Shown piece by piece: positions 15,937 to 26,060 of a DNA stretch of 64,000 bases. The stretch is taken from positions 905,010-969,009 of the forward strand of contig NZ_JACSQO010000001.1 of assembly GCF_014836595.1 (NCBI RefSeq), read 5' to 3'. Made by a program: the position numbers and the translations under genes. The notes beneath the pieces are model-generated. The model worked only from the letters and a program-made list of their open reading frames with translations, had not been told where the DNA came from and searched no databases. Each line of letters starts with the position of its first letter. Position 1 is the stretch's first letter. Source of the stretch: Psychrobacillus faecigallinarum (GTDB lineage: Bacteria > Bacillota > Bacilli > Bacillales_A > Planococcaceae).

Positions 15937-15967
15937 TTAGACGAGTGTGCAGGTGAAAAAGTTTGCA
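15937..15967 (-). promoter_or_regulatory. Candidate ECF sigma (auto)promoter
   Basis: TGCAAAC, 17 nt, CGTCTAA on the minus strand, ending 22 nt before the GTG start. It resembles the other two ECF promoters in the window. Confidence 0.55.
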
Positions 15968-16006
15968 TTATTTATTCTTATTCTTCATTCGTTAGCGATA
16001 ACATAA

Positions 16007-17110
16007 CTATTCCATCTTGTAATTTAAATAAGGAAAAGCATTATCAGATGCTGCATTTTCTAATTCCTTTAAGCATAGTGCTAATCTATTCTTAATCATC
16101 TCTTCATCGCCCATTTGTTGCCTCACCTTAGAATTTAAGACATCTTCATTTAATACCTCATAGTGCTCATAAGCCTCTAATAATATCCACAAGATGTATT
16201 CATCCAATAAATTCTTATAAAAATAATCATTGCCCTCTATATAGCCTTCAATAAAACCTTCTGCAATACGTGTCAATATATTTGAATACTGATTATAAGA
16301 GTGTTTTTTATATCTATCCGTATTTGAATAGGCTGGAAGAAGGAAGTTATAACAAAAAACGAAAAAACCAGCATATTTCATATCAAAATCTAATCTTGGA
16401 TATGGATCAATAATAGAAAGGTTATCTATATTAAATATAAGATTCTCTGGTGTTACATCTTGGTTGACCAGAGATATCTTTTGTGGGCATTTCCTTCTAT
16501 CTTCTATTAATTTTAGTATCATATTTCCAACTTTATCGCGATTATATGATAAATTGGTATCTTTCAACTTGTTTAATATTCTTATATAAAAGTCATTATC
16601 CATTTGCCAAATTTGACTTACTTCTTGTTGTAACTCTCCTTCAAGACGCTCACCATTCCATTCAAGATTGCCGTACCCATTTAAATCAGGATTTTTTCCG
16701 TGCATTATTTTAAGAAAGTTTCCGATTTTCTCTCCTACTTCAAATGCTTCAGAAAGTTCAAGGCTCTTAAAAGTTTTTTCACCACCCATATAACTTTCAA
16801 TGTTAAAAACTAAGGAGTCATCCATGTAATATTCATAGAAAGAAGGACTTATTGAATCCATACACTGATTTGCTTGTAAGTAATAAGCCTTTGCAGATTC
16901 ATATTCAGTAATCAAGTCAATATCCTTAAAAGCTTGAATTTCCCCATAAGCTATCTTTTTCCTAACCCTTAGTACAAGGTCATCCTCGTTTTTCCTCTCT
17001 ACCCTGTAGACCTTATGCCAAGCTCCCTCACCTAGTTCTGTAATACCTTCCATCTTTATATTTTCATTTTTAAATTTACCAATGATATTATCAATTTCAA
17101 CCTTTTTCAT
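16007..17110 (-). CDS. Aminoglycoside-phosphotransferase/choline-kinase fold protein
   Basis: A 367-aa protein with the eukaryotic-kinase-like fold: GEGAWHKVYRVERKNED (nucleotide loop), VLRVRKKIAYG (Lys), NQDVTPENLIFN (catalytic loop, where the usual His is Asn) and IIDPYPRLDFD (DxD-type metal site). The catalytic Asp and the Asn are kept. The substrate is unknown; relatives phosphorylate aminoglycosides, homoserine, choline or sugars. The ATG at 17110 has GAAAGGAAACTAATA upstream. It stands alone between two ECF systems and looks accessory. Confidence 0.7.
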   Translation of the reverse strand: MKKVEIDNIIGKFKNENIKMEGITELGEGAWHKVYRVERKNEDDLVLRVRKKIAYGEIQAFKDIDLITEYESAKAYYLQANQCMDSISPSFYEYYMDDSLVFNIESYMGGEKTFKSLELSEAFEVGEKIGNFLKIMHGKNPDLNGYGNLEWNGERLEGELQQEVSQIWQMDNDFYIRILNKLKDTNLSYNRDKVGNMILKLIEDRRKCPQKISLVNQDVTPENLIFNIDNLSIIDPYPRLDFDMKYAGFFVFCYNFLLPAYSNTDRYKKHSYNQYSNILTRIAEGFIEGYIEGNDYFYKNLLDEYILWILLEAYEHYEVLNEDVLNSKVRQQMGDEEMIKNRLALCLKELENAASDNAFPYLNYKME

Positions 17111-17271
17111 TATTAGTTTCCTTTCTGGCAACAGTTTTTAGACTTGCCTCCGCCTCTGTTATTAAGTTCAATAAAACACTAGATAATCCTTCATTACTTT
17201 AGTTGAATAAAAATAATCATTTAATATTAAATAATAACCAGCTAAAAAACAAAACTCTGTGGTAAATTTCT

Positions 17272-17300
17272 TACAACCAAATAGAACTTGCTTCGTCTAA
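17272..17300 (+). promoter_or_regulatory. Candidate ECF sigma (auto)promoter
   Basis: TACAACC then CGTCTAA with a 15-16 nt spacer, 20 nt before the sigma gene start. The -10 equals those at 3963 and 15937. Confidence 0.5.
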
Positions 17301-17320
17301 CAATTGAAAGGGTGTAGAGG

Positions 17321-17875
17321 ATGGTTCAAAAAGAAGATATAAAAGTGGAAGACAGAAGGGACATAAGTAGTGAGGAAAAACTTGAATGGTTAATGAATGA
17401 ATTTGGTGAAAATGTAGCTCGTTTAGCATTCACTTATATGAAGCAGAAGCAACTCGCTGAAGATATTGCACAAGAAGTATTTATAAAATGTTACGAAAAC
17501 CTAGACAACTTTCGTTATGAGTCTTCTTATAAGACATGGTTATACAGAATCACGGTGAACTTGTGTAAGGATAAGTTAAGAAGTTGGTCTTTTAGAAATA
17601 TCGTCCTGACAGAATTTTTTTCAAAAACAAAGAGTACAAATAAATCGCCTGAAATGGAAATCATCAGTTTAGAAGATAAACAATTGATTTCTGAAAAAAT
17701 TCTTTGCTTACCAGTGAAGTATCGAGAAATTGTTATTTTATATTATTACGAAGAGATGTCTTATAACCAAATCTCTGACTTATTAAATCTCAGCTTACAA
17801 ACAATTAAGTCCAGACTACATAGGGCTCGCCTTTTGTTAAAAAATTCACTAGAAGGGAGCAAAATAAATGGATAA
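17321..17875 (+). CDS. ECF-type RNA polymerase sigma factor
   Basis: 184 residues. Region 2: NVARLAFTYMKQKQLAEDIA with KTWLYRITVNLCKDKLRSW; region 4: LPVKYREIVILYYYEEMSY then SLQTIKSRLHRARLLL. ATG start with AAAGGGTGTAGAGG upstream. It overlaps the next gene by 8 nt, the standard sigma/anti-sigma layout. The protein is close in pattern to the product of 3398-3925 (FIKCY.NLD.FR, KDMVQ/AEDIAQ), so the two systems may be old paralogues. Confidence 0.92.
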   Translation: MVQKEDIKVEDRRDISSEEKLEWLMNEFGENVARLAFTYMKQKQLAEDIAQEVFIKCYENLDNFRYESSYKTWLYRITVNLCKDKLRSWSFRNIVLTEFFSKTKSTNKSPEMEIISLEDKQLISEKILCLPVKYREIVILYYYEEMSYNQISDLLNLSLQTIKSRLHRARLLLKNSLEGSKING

Positions 17876-19412
17876 GATATTTAAAAATATTACAGATAAT
17901 ATGAACCAAACTGTTTTAAAGGACATTGATTTTAATGAAAAAAATAAAGAAAAAGTAAGACAAGCAATAGAAAATAGAAAAAAGAAACGGTTTAATCTAA
18001 AGCCAACTATTCACTTTCTATTACCTCTAGGTGCAACCTGTCTGTTTTTTTTAGGAATAAGTTATTTTATTTTGAGTGAATTAGGGATTTTATCTACAGA
18101 AAACCAAACTGTTTTTTTAAATAACACCAGTGAGAATGTTTTAAATGTCCCAGAAAACGAAATGTCTTTTATTAAACCACCTGCCAAGGAAGAATCTTTT
18201 GAAGATATGACAAAAGAGGATGTTTTTTTAAAGATGTTAAATTCAGTAGATAATTTTGATACAGCAACCGGTAAATTTGTAAATTATGACATTTATGCTG
18301 ATGATTCAGATAGTAAGGATATCACTGAGTTTAAAGTAAGTATAAAAAATGAAATCGGCGGCTACGAAAAAAGTACAAATTTATTTGACGAAAAATTGAT
18401 TCAAGAAATCAATTATAATAACGAAAAAATTTGGATAAAATATCATGATACCAAGACTTATTTTGTCAATGACTATCAACAGGCACCAACTCAAGATGCG
18501 TTAACTCTTGAGGAAGCGCTTAGTATTAGCTTAAAAGATATATATAAATCAGATAACGATTTTAGGGAACGGCCACCAATCGGAGGATCAGGCATATCCT
18601 TATTCCCCTATGAAGAAGCCTCTATTTATTTAAGAAATATGAGTTTATGGGAAATTGAAAAACAAAATGAAGCATTGTTAGATCATAACACTATTGTTCT
18701 TAAAGGAAAAATCGATGACCAAGTGAAAAATCGATTTAACATGATAGGAACTATTGACACATTCCGTTTTTGGGTAGATAAAGATACTGGAATCTTAATT
18801 AAATACGAAACGTATGATATAAATGGTGAACTAGCTAGTTATCTTCATCCTGAATATTTAGACGTGAATAGTGAGATTAATCTACAAGAATTTGTACCAA
18901 AACTAGATGGCTTTAAACCTTTCGTCAAAAAGGAATTTTTACACCCTGATCCAAAAGAAGAAGAAATAGAAATGGTAGCCCAAGCTGATACTATTAAAGA
19001 AGATAGGGACGAAGTTCTGAAATTACTTCGTAAGGATTTACCTTTTTTATATGAATTCAATCATCCTGATCTTGAAATCTTCTCAGCAATGTATGAGAAA
19101 TATCAAAACTTTAACCATGGTTATCTTACGTATACGTATAAGAATGACCTAGGTGTATTTTACCTACGAACATATCATAAAAATTCTCTTATTCGTACTA
19201 CCAGTGATTTTGAAAAAGATAAGGGAGAAATGAAAGAAACTTTTACTGTAAACGGAATAGAATGGAGATCATATGAGCTAAGTAATCTTACAGGTACTCA
19301 TTTCATTGGAAGCAAAGATGAATATATTTATGAGGTAGTGAGCCAAGTGAGCGGATCAGTTACTTATCAAGAGACAAAAGATTTGTTGGAATCTTTGAAG
19401 CCAATCAAATAA
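17868..19412 (+). CDS. Membrane anti-sigma factor with large external LolA/MucB-like domain
   Basis: 514 residues. A cytoplasmic part of about 45 residues with the sigma-binding look (LKDIDFNEKNKEKVRQAIE), one membrane span at about 50-70, then a long external part. Within that, TATGKFVNYDIYAD, KIWIKYHDTKTYFVN and DTFRFWVDKDTGILIKYETYD recall the beta-sheet of LolA/RseB-type lipoprotein-sorting folds, which sense envelope signals. A further C-terminal domain (about 370-510) is not recognised. Coupled by overlap to the sigma gene. Likely holds the sigma at the membrane until an envelope signal; inference. Confidence 0.75.
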   Translation: MDKIFKNITDNMNQTVLKDIDFNEKNKEKVRQAIENRKKKRFNLKPTIHFLLPLGATCLFFLGISYFILSELGILSTENQTVFLNNTSENVLNVPENEMSFIKPPAKEESFEDMTKEDVFLKMLNSVDNFDTATGKFVNYDIYADDSDSKDITEFKVSIKNEIGGYEKSTNLFDEKLIQEINYNNEKIWIKYHDTKTYFVNDYQQAPTQDALTLEEALSISLKDIYKSDNDFRERPPIGGSGISLFPYEEASIYLRNMSLWEIEKQNEALLDHNTIVLKGKIDDQVKNRFNMIGTIDTFRFWVDKDTGILIKYETYDINGELASYLHPEYLDVNSEINLQEFVPKLDGFKPFVKKEFLHPDPKEEEIEMVAQADTIKEDRDEVLKLLRKDLPFLYEFNHPDLEIFSAMYEKYQNFNHGYLTYTYKNDLGVFYLRTYHKNSLIRTTSDFEKDKGEMKETFTVNGIEWRSYELSNLTGTHFIGSKDEYIYEVVSQVSGSVTYQETKDLLESLKPIK

Positions 19413-19420
19413 AAACATTT

Positions 19421-19456
19421 AAAAGAGGGTCCTGACTAATGTCAGAACCCTCTTTT
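19421..19456. terminator. Bidirectional terminator between anti-sigma gene and rho
   Basis: AAAAGAGGGTCCTGAC pairs with GTCAGAACCCTCTTTT around TAAT. It serves the plus-strand anti-sigma gene and the minus-strand rho gene. Confidence 0.85.
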
Positions 19457-19487
19457 ATTCTTACAGATATTTTACTGTATTTTAACT

Positions 19488-20777
19488 TTAAAGTGTTACT
19501 TTCCCGCTACGATGTGCTTTCATTTCTTCGGTTAATTGCTCGAAGAAGCCTTCGTTCGTTTTAGATTGACGAAGCTTTTTTAAGAAACGCTCTGCAAAAT
19601 CGGAAGAATCTGAAAATGTTTTACGAATAGCCCATAGTTTATCCAACTGGTCTTTAGGTATAAGTAATTCTTCTTTTCTCGTTCCGGAGCGACGGATGTC
19701 AATCGCAGGGAAGATTCGGCGCTCGGCAAGACTACGGTCTAAGTGAAGCTCTAGATTACCTGTACCTTTAAATTCCTCATAAATAACTTCATCCATACGC
19801 GATCCAGTGTCTACTAAAGCAGTGGCTAGAATTGTTAAGCTTCCACCCTCTTCAATATTACGGGCAGCACCGAAAAAGCGTTTTGGACGGTGGAATGCCG
19901 CTGGGTCAATACCACCTGATAAAGTACGTCCGCTTGGCGGAATGACAAGGTTATAGGCACGCGCTAAACGAGTAATAGAATCCATTAGAATGATAACATC
20001 GCGTTTGTGTTCTACGAGACGCATAGCTCTTTCTAATACAAGCTCAGCAACCTTGACATGGTTTTCCGGTACTTCATCAAAGGTTGAGCTTACTACATCA
20101 GCTTTAACAGAACGCTCAATGTCCGTTACTTCCTCTGGACGCTCGTCTATCAACAGTACAATTAGCTCAGCATTTGGATGGTTCGTAGTAATTGCATTAG
20201 CAATCTCTTTAATCAACAATGTTTTCCCGGCTTTTGGTGGTGCCACGATCAGTCCACGTTGACCATATCCAACTGGTGCTACTAAATCCATAATTCTGGT
20301 AGATAGTTTCTCTGGTGTCGTTTCCAATTTGATATGACGATCGGGATACAAAGGTGTAAGCCCCGGAAAATGTACTCGCTCTTTTGCGATTTCTGGGTCT
20401 TCTCCATTTACAAGCTCTACATGAAGAAGTCCATAATATCGTTCACTTTCTTTTGGAGGACGTACTTTTCCAGTTACTTTGTCGCCATTACGCAAATCAA
20501 ATCTTCTGATTTGTGAAGCTGAAATATAAATATCTTCAGAGCTAGGAGAATAGTTAATAGGTCGTAGGAAACCAAAGCCCTCCTGCTGAATAATTTCTAA
20601 GACACCTTCCATGAAGAAAAAGCCTTCTTGCTCTGCGCGAGACTTTAAGATTGCAAAAATAAGTTCTTTTTTTGATAATTTGCTATAAGCAGCTATTTTG
20701 TACTTGCGCGCGAGAGTATAGAGCTCTTTTAGCGTCATATTCTCTAATTCATTAATTGTTGTTTGTGTCATTAGCAC
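19488..20777 (-). CDS. rho: Transcription termination factor Rho
   Basis: Hexameric RNA-dependent ATPase/helicase. The N-terminal helix bundle ([19 protein letters not shown]) and the RNA-binding cold-shock-like domain ([18 protein letters not shown]) come first, then the P-loop [10 protein letters not shown] near residue 180, Walker [12 protein letters not shown], the Q-loop and the R-loop region ([19 protein letters not shown]). 429 residues, full length. In B. subtilis rho likewise lies next to rpmE, glpX and murAB. Confidence 0.97.
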   Translation of the reverse strand: MLMTQTTINELENMTLKELYTLARKYKIAAYSKLSKKELIFAILKSRAEQEGFFFMEGVLEIIQQEGFGFLRPINYSPSSEDIYISASQIRRFDLRNGDKVTGKVRPPKESERYYGLLHVELVNGEDPEIAKERVHFPGLTPLYPDRHIKLETTPEKLSTRIMDLVAPVGYGQRGLIVAPPKAGKTLLIKEIANAITTNHPNAELIVLLIDERPEEVTDIERSVKADVVSSTFDEVPENHVKVAELVLERAMRLVEHKRDVIILMDSITRLARAYNLVIPPSGRTLSGGIDPAAFHRPKRFFGAARNIEEGGSLTILATALVDTGSRMDEVIYEEFKGTGNLELHLDRSLAERRIFPAIDIRRSGTRKEELLIPKDQLDKLWAIRKTFSDSSDFAERFLKKLRQSKTNEGFFEQLTEEMKAHRSGKVTL

Positions 20778-20844
20778 GCACCACTCTTTACTATATTTTA
20801 TTGTTTACTTTACTGGATTAAAAGGAAAGAAGTTTATTTAGAGG

Positions 20845-20870
20845 ATACCCGATAGCGGACTATCGGGTAT
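20845..20870 (-). terminator. Hairpin between glpX and rho
   Basis: ATACCCGATAG pairs with CTATCGGGTAT, loop CGGA, 17 nt past the glpX stop. There is no strong T-run, so the terminator role is uncertain; it might instead be part of the rho leader. Confidence 0.45.
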
Positions 20871-20886
20871 ACAAAGAAGTTTAGTT

Positions 20887-21849
20887 TTATAGTACTAAAT
20901 TCGGTTTTTTGTTTAAACTGTGACGGCCTTCTACGAAACGAATAGTTCCGGATTTCGCACGCATTACAATGGAATGGGTTGAACCAAAGGCACCCTTAAA
21001 TTGTACTCCTCGAAGAAGCTCTCCATCAGTAACTCCAGTTGCAGCGAAGATTGCATCATCGCCTTTAACAAGGTCATTCATACGTAAAACCTTATTGACA
21101 TCTAGCCCCATTTTCTTACATCTTTCAAGCTCTGCTTCATCTTGTGGGACAAGCTTACCTTGAATTTCTCCGCCTAAGCATTTTAATCCAACAGCTGAGA
21201 TAACTCCTTCTGGAGCTCCACCCATGCCGAATAAGATATCTACGCCTGTATCGTCAAAAGCAGTGTTAATAGCTCCAGCGACATCTCCATCAGTGATTAA
21301 CTTGATACGAGCCCCTGCAGCTCTAATTTCATCAATTATTTTTTGATGACGGTTGCGGCCTAAGATTGTAGCTACAACATCTTCAATATCTTTGTTTTTT
21401 GCACGTGCTACAGCACGTAAATTATCAAGTACAGATGCGTTTATGTCTACTTGGCCAACCGATTCAGGTCCTACTGCCAATTTTTCCATATACATATCTG
21501 GTGCATGAAGTAAATTTCCGCGATCTGCAATTGCTAGAACTGCTAAAGCATTCCAGCCTCCAGAAGCTACGATATTAGTACCCTCTAAAGGATCTACTGC
21601 TACATCGACTTGAGGACCTCCTGTGCCATGTCCAAGCTTTTCTCCAATGTATAACATTGGTGCTTCGTCCATCTCACCTTCCCCAATTACTACGACACCC
21701 TCCATTGGAATTGTGTCAAATACTGTTCGCATTGCAGTAGTTGCTGCATCATCTGCTTCATTCTTTAATCCGCGTCCCATCCATCGGGCAGATGCAATTG
21801 CGGCTGCTTCTGTTACTCGGACTAATTCCATTGATAAACTACGTTCCAT
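20887..21849 (-). CDS. glpX: Fructose-1,6-bisphosphatase class II
   Basis: Removes the 1-phosphate of fructose-1,6-bisphosphate in gluconeogenesis; needs a divalent metal. Metal/substrate motifs are [13 protein letters not shown] (about 55-67), [13 protein letters not shown] (about 86-98) and [13 protein letters not shown]. 320 residues. Ribosome site GGGAGG 11 nt before ATG. Lies between murAB and rho as in B. subtilis; no glpFK genes are near. Confidence 0.95.
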   Translation of the reverse strand: MERSLSMELVRVTEAAAIASARWMGRGLKNEADDAATTAMRTVFDTIPMEGVVVIGEGEMDEAPMLYIGEKLGHGTGGPQVDVAVDPLEGTNIVASGGWNALAVLAIADRGNLLHAPDMYMEKLAVGPESVGQVDINASVLDNLRAVARAKNKDIEDVVATILGRNRHQKIIDEIRAAGARIKLITDGDVAGAINTAFDDTGVDILFGMGGAPEGVISAVGLKCLGGEIQGKLVPQDEAELERCKKMGLDVNKVLRMNDLVKGDDAIFAATGVTDGELLRGVQFKGAFGSTHSIVMRAKSGTIRFVEGRHSLNKKPNLVL

Positions 21850-21931
21850 TTAGTTTGTGCCTCCCGTTTTACGGTTTGTGTATAAATATACAACTTTGTT
21901 TCTTCCGATATCATTGTAGCATATTTGTCAA

Positions 21932-21960
21932 ATAAGAAAAGAGGAGGTAAGGGTACCTCC
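21932..21960 (-). terminator. Terminator after murAB
   Basis: GGAGGTA/TACCTCC stem with AGGG loop; on the minus strand it is followed by CCTCTTTTCTTATTTG. It lies 11 nt after the murAB stop. Confidence 0.7.
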
Positions 21961-21971
21961 ATCCTTCAAAT

Positions 21972-23249
21972 TTATCCTTTATTTACTTCAATTTCTTGAA
22001 CTTCCACTCGTCTTATATCTGCTCCAAGACCTTGCAATTTCTCAATAAGTGAACTATATCCTCTATCAATATGATAGATATCTTGGATTTCAGTTTCACC
22101 TTCAGCTATCAGCCCTGCTAATACGAGAGCAGCACCTGCTCGAAGGTCACTAGCTCGGACAGTTGCGGCTTCAAGCTTAACAGGACCTGTTAAGACTGCA
22201 GTTCTACCATCCACTCGACCATTTGCATTCATTCGACGAAGCTCATCGATTTGTTTAAAACGTGCTGAGTATATGGAATCTGTAATAACAGAAGTACCCG
22301 CAGCCTGAGTTAACAATACTGAGAATGGTTGTTGCAAGTCTGTAGGAAAGCCTGGATACACGAGCGTCTTAACATCTACCGATTGTAAGTTTTCTGCTTT
22401 TGGTATAAAAATTTTCTCTTCCTGCTCTTCTACCGTAATACCTATTTCTCGCAGTTTGGCAGTTAATGCCTCAACATGGAAAGGAATAACATTATCAATG
22501 GTTACACCATCTCCTGCAATGGCCGCCATAATCATGAATGTCCCTGCCTCAATTCGATCAGGGATGATGGTGTGTTTTGTACCATGTAGTTCTTCTACCC
22601 CGTCAATGCGGATGACGTTCGTCCCTGCTCCCTTTATGTTAGCACCCATATTTGATAATAAAGTAGCAACATCAATAATCTCAGGCTCTTTTGCGGCATT
22701 TTCAATAATAGTTCTGCCTTTTGCAAGAACTGCAGCAAGCATAATATTAATAGTAGCACCAACGCTGACAACATCTAGATATATCTTAGAGCCTACTAGC
22801 TCGTCTGCTCTTAAATAGATTGCGCCATGCTCGTTGCTAACTTCTGCACCTAATGCCTCAAAGCCTTTAATATGCTGATCTATAGGTCTTGGGCCTAAAT
22901 GACACCCTCCAGGAAGGCCAATTGCCGCTTTCTTAAATTTACCTAACATCACACCCATTAAGTAATAGGAAGCGCGTAATTTCTTTATATTTCCGTTAGG
23001 CATTGGCATATCTACCACATTAGTAGGGTCTATTACCATTGTCCCATTAGAGAAGGTCACTTTGGCTCCAACCTCTTCTAGAATTTCCTTTAATGTGAAA
23101 ACATCTAATATTTCAGGTAAGCCTTCTATCGTAACAGGAGAATTCGCCATTAACGAAGCTGGTATAAGGGCTACTGCACTGTTTTTTGCACCACTTACTT
23201 TAATCGTGCCTCGGAGGCTCTTTCCTCCTTTTATTTTATAAACTTCCAT
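21972..23249 (-). CDS. murAB: UDP-N-acetylglucosamine 1-carboxyvinyltransferase
   Basis: First committed step of peptidoglycan precursor synthesis, transferring enolpyruvate from PEP to UDP-GlcNAc in the cytoplasm. The fosfomycin-target Cys is Cys116 in [16 protein letters not shown]. Substrate residues are seen in [13 protein letters not shown] (Lys22-Asn23) and in [12 protein letters not shown]. 425 residues. The position beside tal, fbaA and rho corresponds to the second Bacillus paralogue (murAB/murZ). Confidence 0.93.
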   Translation of the reverse strand: MEVYKIKGGKSLRGTIKVSGAKNSAVALIPASLMANSPVTIEGLPEILDVFTLKEILEEVGAKVTFSNGTMVIDPTNVVDMPMPNGNIKKLRASYYLMGVMLGKFKKAAIGLPGGCHLGPRPIDQHIKGFEALGAEVSNEHGAIYLRADELVGSKIYLDVVSVGATINIMLAAVLAKGRTIIENAAKEPEIIDVATLLSNMGANIKGAGTNVIRIDGVEELHGTKHTIIPDRIEAGTFMIMAAIAGDGVTIDNVIPFHVEALTAKLREIGITVEEQEEKIFIPKAENLQSVDVKTLVYPGFPTDLQQPFSVLLTQAAGTSVITDSIYSARFKQIDELRRMNANGRVDGRTAVLTGPVKLEAATVRASDLRAGAALVLAGLIAEGETEIQDIYHIDRGYSSLIEKLQGLGADIRRVEVQEIEVNKG

Positions 23250-23268
23250 AATGTTCTCCTTCGTGTTG

Positions 23269-23916
23269 TTACTCGCTTTTACGGTTATTCCAATCTGCTA
23301 AGAAACCTTCTATCCCCTTGTCAGTTAAAGGGTGATTGAAAAGCTGTTTTAAAACTTTAAATGGAGTAGTGGAAATATGTGCACCATTTAATGCTGCATC
23401 AGTAATATGTTGTGGATGTCTAATCGATGCAGCAATAATTTCTGTATCGATGTTATGAATGGAGAAAATAGTTGAGATTTTTGCTATTAATTCCATACCG
23501 TCATGGCCAATGTCGTCTAAACGACCCAAGAATGGGGATACATATGTTGCGCCTGCGCGTGCCGCCATTAAAGCTTGGTTTGCACTAAAGATAAGCGTTA
23601 CATTCGTTTTGATGCCTTCTGAACGAAATACAGAGCAGGCCTTTAATCCTTCTGGTGTCATTGGAAGCTTTACCGTAATGTTTGGTGCAATGGCAGCTAA
23701 TTCTCTACCTTCCTTAATCATACCTTCTGCATCTAGTGCAATAACCTCTGCACTTACAGAGCCATCTACTAAAGCTGTGATTTCACGTAAACGATCATGA
23801 AAAGAAATGTTTTCTTTTGCAACTAATGATGGGTTTGTTGTAACTCCAGAAATAACTCCCCATGAATGTGCTTCTTTAATTTCGTCAAAGTTTGCTGTAT
23901 CGATAAAAAATTTCAT
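23269..23916 (-). CDS. tal: Transaldolase (short, fructose-6-phosphate aldolase-like type)
   Basis: Transfers a dihydroxyacetone unit in the pentose phosphate pathway. The start [16 protein letters not shown] has the ribosome site GAGGAGGATATT. The Schiff-base Lys is in [15 protein letters not shown], and conserved [11 protein letters not shown] and [12 protein letters not shown] follow. 215 residues, the size of the B. subtilis YwjH type. The longer frame adds an unlikely N-terminus. 19 nt separate it from murAB. Confidence 0.93.
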   Translation of the reverse strand: MKFFIDTANFDEIKEAHSWGVISGVTTNPSLVAKENISFHDRLREITALVDGSVSAEVIALDAEGMIKEGRELAAIAPNITVKLPMTPEGLKACSVFRSEGIKTNVTLIFSANQALMAARAGATYVSPFLGRLDDIGHDGMELIAKISTIFSIHNIDTEIIAASIRHPQHITDAALNGAHISTTPFKVLKQLFNHPLTDKGIEGFLADWNNRKSE

Positions 23917-23948
23917 ATTAATAATATCCTCCTCATGATGGAAAAACA

Positions 23949-24024
23949 GGAGAAGGCTCTCTTTTTTAACTCTGTTTCTCAGATTCAAAGCCTAAGATAG
24001 AGCCTATAAGTCGAGCACTTCTCC
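23949..24024 (-). terminator. Long hairpin between fbaA and tal
   Basis: GGAGAAG.GCTC (24024 downwards) pairs with GAG.GCCTTCTCC, followed by TGTTTTTCC on the minus strand. It may attenuate fbaA read-through into tal. Confidence 0.4.
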
Positions 24025-24044
24025 TTTATATCTATTTATATTTC

Positions 24045-24902
24045 TTATGCTTTGTTAGAGCTTCCGAACTCACGCATTTTTCCAATTACGGTTGCTTTAA
24101 TCGCATCACGCGCTGGAATTAAATATTTTCGTGGATCGTATTGGTGTTCATTTGCAGCCAAATACTCACGAATTGCTTTTGTAGCTGAAATTTGGTTTTC
24201 AGTATTAACATTAATTTTAGCAGTACCTAAAGAAATAGCACGAGTAATATCTTTTGTTGGGATCCCTGTACCACCATGTAGCACTAATGGTAAATCAGCT
24301 AACTTAGATATTTCCTCCATTTCTTTAAACCCTAAATTCGGTTCTCCTTTATATGGACCGTGTACAGAACCAAGAGCAGGAGCCAGACAGTCAATAGCAG
24401 TACGTTTAACTAGATCCGCACATTCAGTAGGGTCAGCATAAATAACTCCGTCAGCAATTACATCGTCTTCTTGCCCACCAACAGTCCCTAGCTCTGCTTC
24501 AACTGACACATTGTGAGCATGAGCGTATTCAACTACTTTTGAAGTAATCTCAACGTTTTCCTCGAAAGGATGGTGTGATGCGTCAATCATGACAGAAGTG
24601 AATCCAGCATCGATTGCAGCTTTACATTTTTCAAAGCTTGAACCATGGTCTAAGTGGATTGCAACTGGAACCGTAATATTATAGTCCACCATTAATCCTT
24701 TAACCATATGTACAACTGTAGTAAATCCACCCATGTACTTAGCTGCACCTTCGGAAACACCTAAAATAACAGGTGATTTTTCTTCTTCAGCTGCTTGTAA
24801 AATAGCTTGTGTGAATTCCAAGTTATTAATGTTGAATTGTCCAACTGCATAGCCTTCTTTTTTACCTTTTTCAAGCATCTCTTTCATTGAAACTAAAGCC
24901 AT
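24045..24902 (-). CDS. fbaA: Fructose-1,6-bisphosphate aldolase class II
   Basis: Zn-dependent cleavage of fructose-1,6-bisphosphate in glycolysis. Zn/active-site motifs are [13 protein letters not shown] (about 78-90, Asp and His), HPFEENVE, and [14 protein letters not shown] (His) with KINVNTENQ. 285 residues. Ribosome site AGGAGGTCCTTTTCA before ATG. The neighbours tal and spo0F are as in B. subtilis. Confidence 0.95.
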   Translation of the reverse strand: MALVSMKEMLEKGKKEGYAVGQFNINNLEFTQAILQAAEEEKSPVILGVSEGAAKYMGGFTTVVHMVKGLMVDYNITVPVAIHLDHGSSFEKCKAAIDAGFTSVMIDASHHPFEENVEITSKVVEYAHAHNVSVEAELGTVGGQEDDVIADGVIYADPTECADLVKRTAIDCLAPALGSVHGPYKGEPNLGFKEMEEISKLADLPLVLHGGTGIPTKDITRAISLGTAKINVNTENQISATKAIREYLAANEHQYDPRKYLIPARDAIKATVIGKMREFGSSNKA

Positions 24903-25060
24903 TGAAAAGGACCTCCTATATTTTAATTGTGCATCGTAAATATTATCAAAATGCTAAGTAGGACGCCCTACTAAACGATAGTTCATAATCTATTATGCCC
25001 TATTTGTTATCCGAAAAAACCGTTTAGAGGTAACCTGCTTATTTCCAACATTATCATAAC

Positions 25061-25088
25061 AAAAACAGGCGATGTTTTCCACTGCCTG
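25061..25088 (-). terminator. Terminator after spo0F
   Basis: CAGGCAGTG/CATCGCCTG hairpin on the minus strand followed by TTTTTG, 13 nt after the stop. Confidence 0.65.
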
Positions 25089-25100
25089 CTCATGTGCTTG

Positions 25101-25457
25101 TTATTTTAGTAAATTATTCACAGCGTCCCTTACTTCAAAGATATCAAAAGGCTTGGTAAAATAAAGTGAGGCACCTAAATCCATCGCTTCTTGAATGAGG
25201 TTTAACTCTCCATATGCCGTCATCATCATAATCGGTAGATCTGGAAAGTCTTTTTTCATCTTTTTTAGAATTTGAATTCCGTCCATTCCTGGTATTTTCA
25301 TATCTAGTAATACACCATTAATTGGTTTTTCTTCTACAAGCTTTAATGCCTCATAACCATTGGACGCTAAGCTAATTTCATATCCTTCTTGGGCAAACAC
25401 CTCTTTTAAAAGCATTCGTATCCCAAGTTGATCATCTACAATCAATAAGTGTTTCAT
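25101..25457 (-). CDS. spo0F: Sporulation response regulator Spo0F
   Basis: Single receiver domain that carries phosphate from sporulation kinases to Spo0B. Asp8/Asp9 form the acidic pocket, Asp52 in LLDMKIPGMDG is the phosphorylation site, and Thr in MMTAYGE and Lys in TKPFD complete the switch. 118 residues with no output domain. It lies opposite to ywjG, with a sigma-H-type promoter upstream. Confidence 0.95.
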   Translation of the reverse strand: MKHLLIVDDQLGIRMLLKEVFAQEGYEISLASNGYEALKLVEEKPINGVLLDMKIPGMDGIQILKKMKKDFPDLPIMMMTAYGELNLIQEAMDLGASLYFTKPFDIFEVRDAVNNLLK

Positions 25458-25500
25458 GAAGGAAGACCCCTTTTTTTACCGTATTTTCGCGTATTATAAT

Positions 25501-25528
25501 ATTCGCTATTAAACGTCGACTTTCCTCT
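25501..25528 (-). promoter_or_regulatory. Sigma-H-type promoter of spo0F
   Basis: On the minus strand AGAGGAAAG (25528-25520), 12 nt, AGCGAAT (25507-25501): this fits the sigma-H consensus RnAGGAwWW-N11-12-RnnGAAT with one mismatch. The spacer contains GTCGAC, partly like a Spo0A box. spo0F of B. subtilis is sigma-H dependent. Confidence 0.65.
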
Positions 25529-25707
25529 TTCTTTCTTACAAATTTATTGTAAAAAGGATAAAAATCCCGTTTAAAGAGGACCTTATTAAAGACAAGAAAA
25601 GATAAAAATTTACGTAATGAACGAATATAGCATGGAATTTTTATCAATTAAGTTAAGCTGAGTAAGCATTTGCCACCAGTTTGCTCCTCACGTAACAACA
25701 CAATCTC

Positions 25708-26010
25708 ATTTACTTGTCGATGCAAATGTAAGCGTTTGCGCTTTTCTTGTTTGTCTAGCGCAAGCAGCCTTGCCCCTCGAGGTCAAATGAGTTAAAGCTC
25801 CGGTGGCTGAAGAGCTGCCTCCTCGCTTTCCCCCATTTGCTTGTCGGGGCAGATATAGGCGCTTGCACTTTTCTTGGTTGTCCAGCGCAAGCAGCCTTGC
25901 CCCTCGAGGTCAAATGAGTTAAAGCTCCGGTGGCTGAAGAGCTGCCTCCTCGCTTCCCTCATTTACTTGTCGGGGCAAACATAGGCGCTTGCGCTTTTCT
26001 TGGACAAGTA
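25708..26010 (-). repeat. Family B intergenic repeat, two full copies and one partial
   Basis: Two adjacent units of about 120 bp (about 25750-25877 and 25878-26010), plus a partial unit at 25708-25750, in reverse orientation to the pair at 43305-43557. Each unit carries GCGCTTGCGCTTTTC, CTCCTCGC and the self-complementary arms CAAATGAG/CTCATTTG, TGCCCC/GGGGCA and GGCGC/GCGCC. They fill the spo0F-ywjG gap together with the spo0F promoter; no gene is seen. Confidence 0.8.
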
Positions 26011-26060
26011 GCTATAATGAAACCAAAAATTCTTATATAATAGTTGAGAGGTGAAATTAA

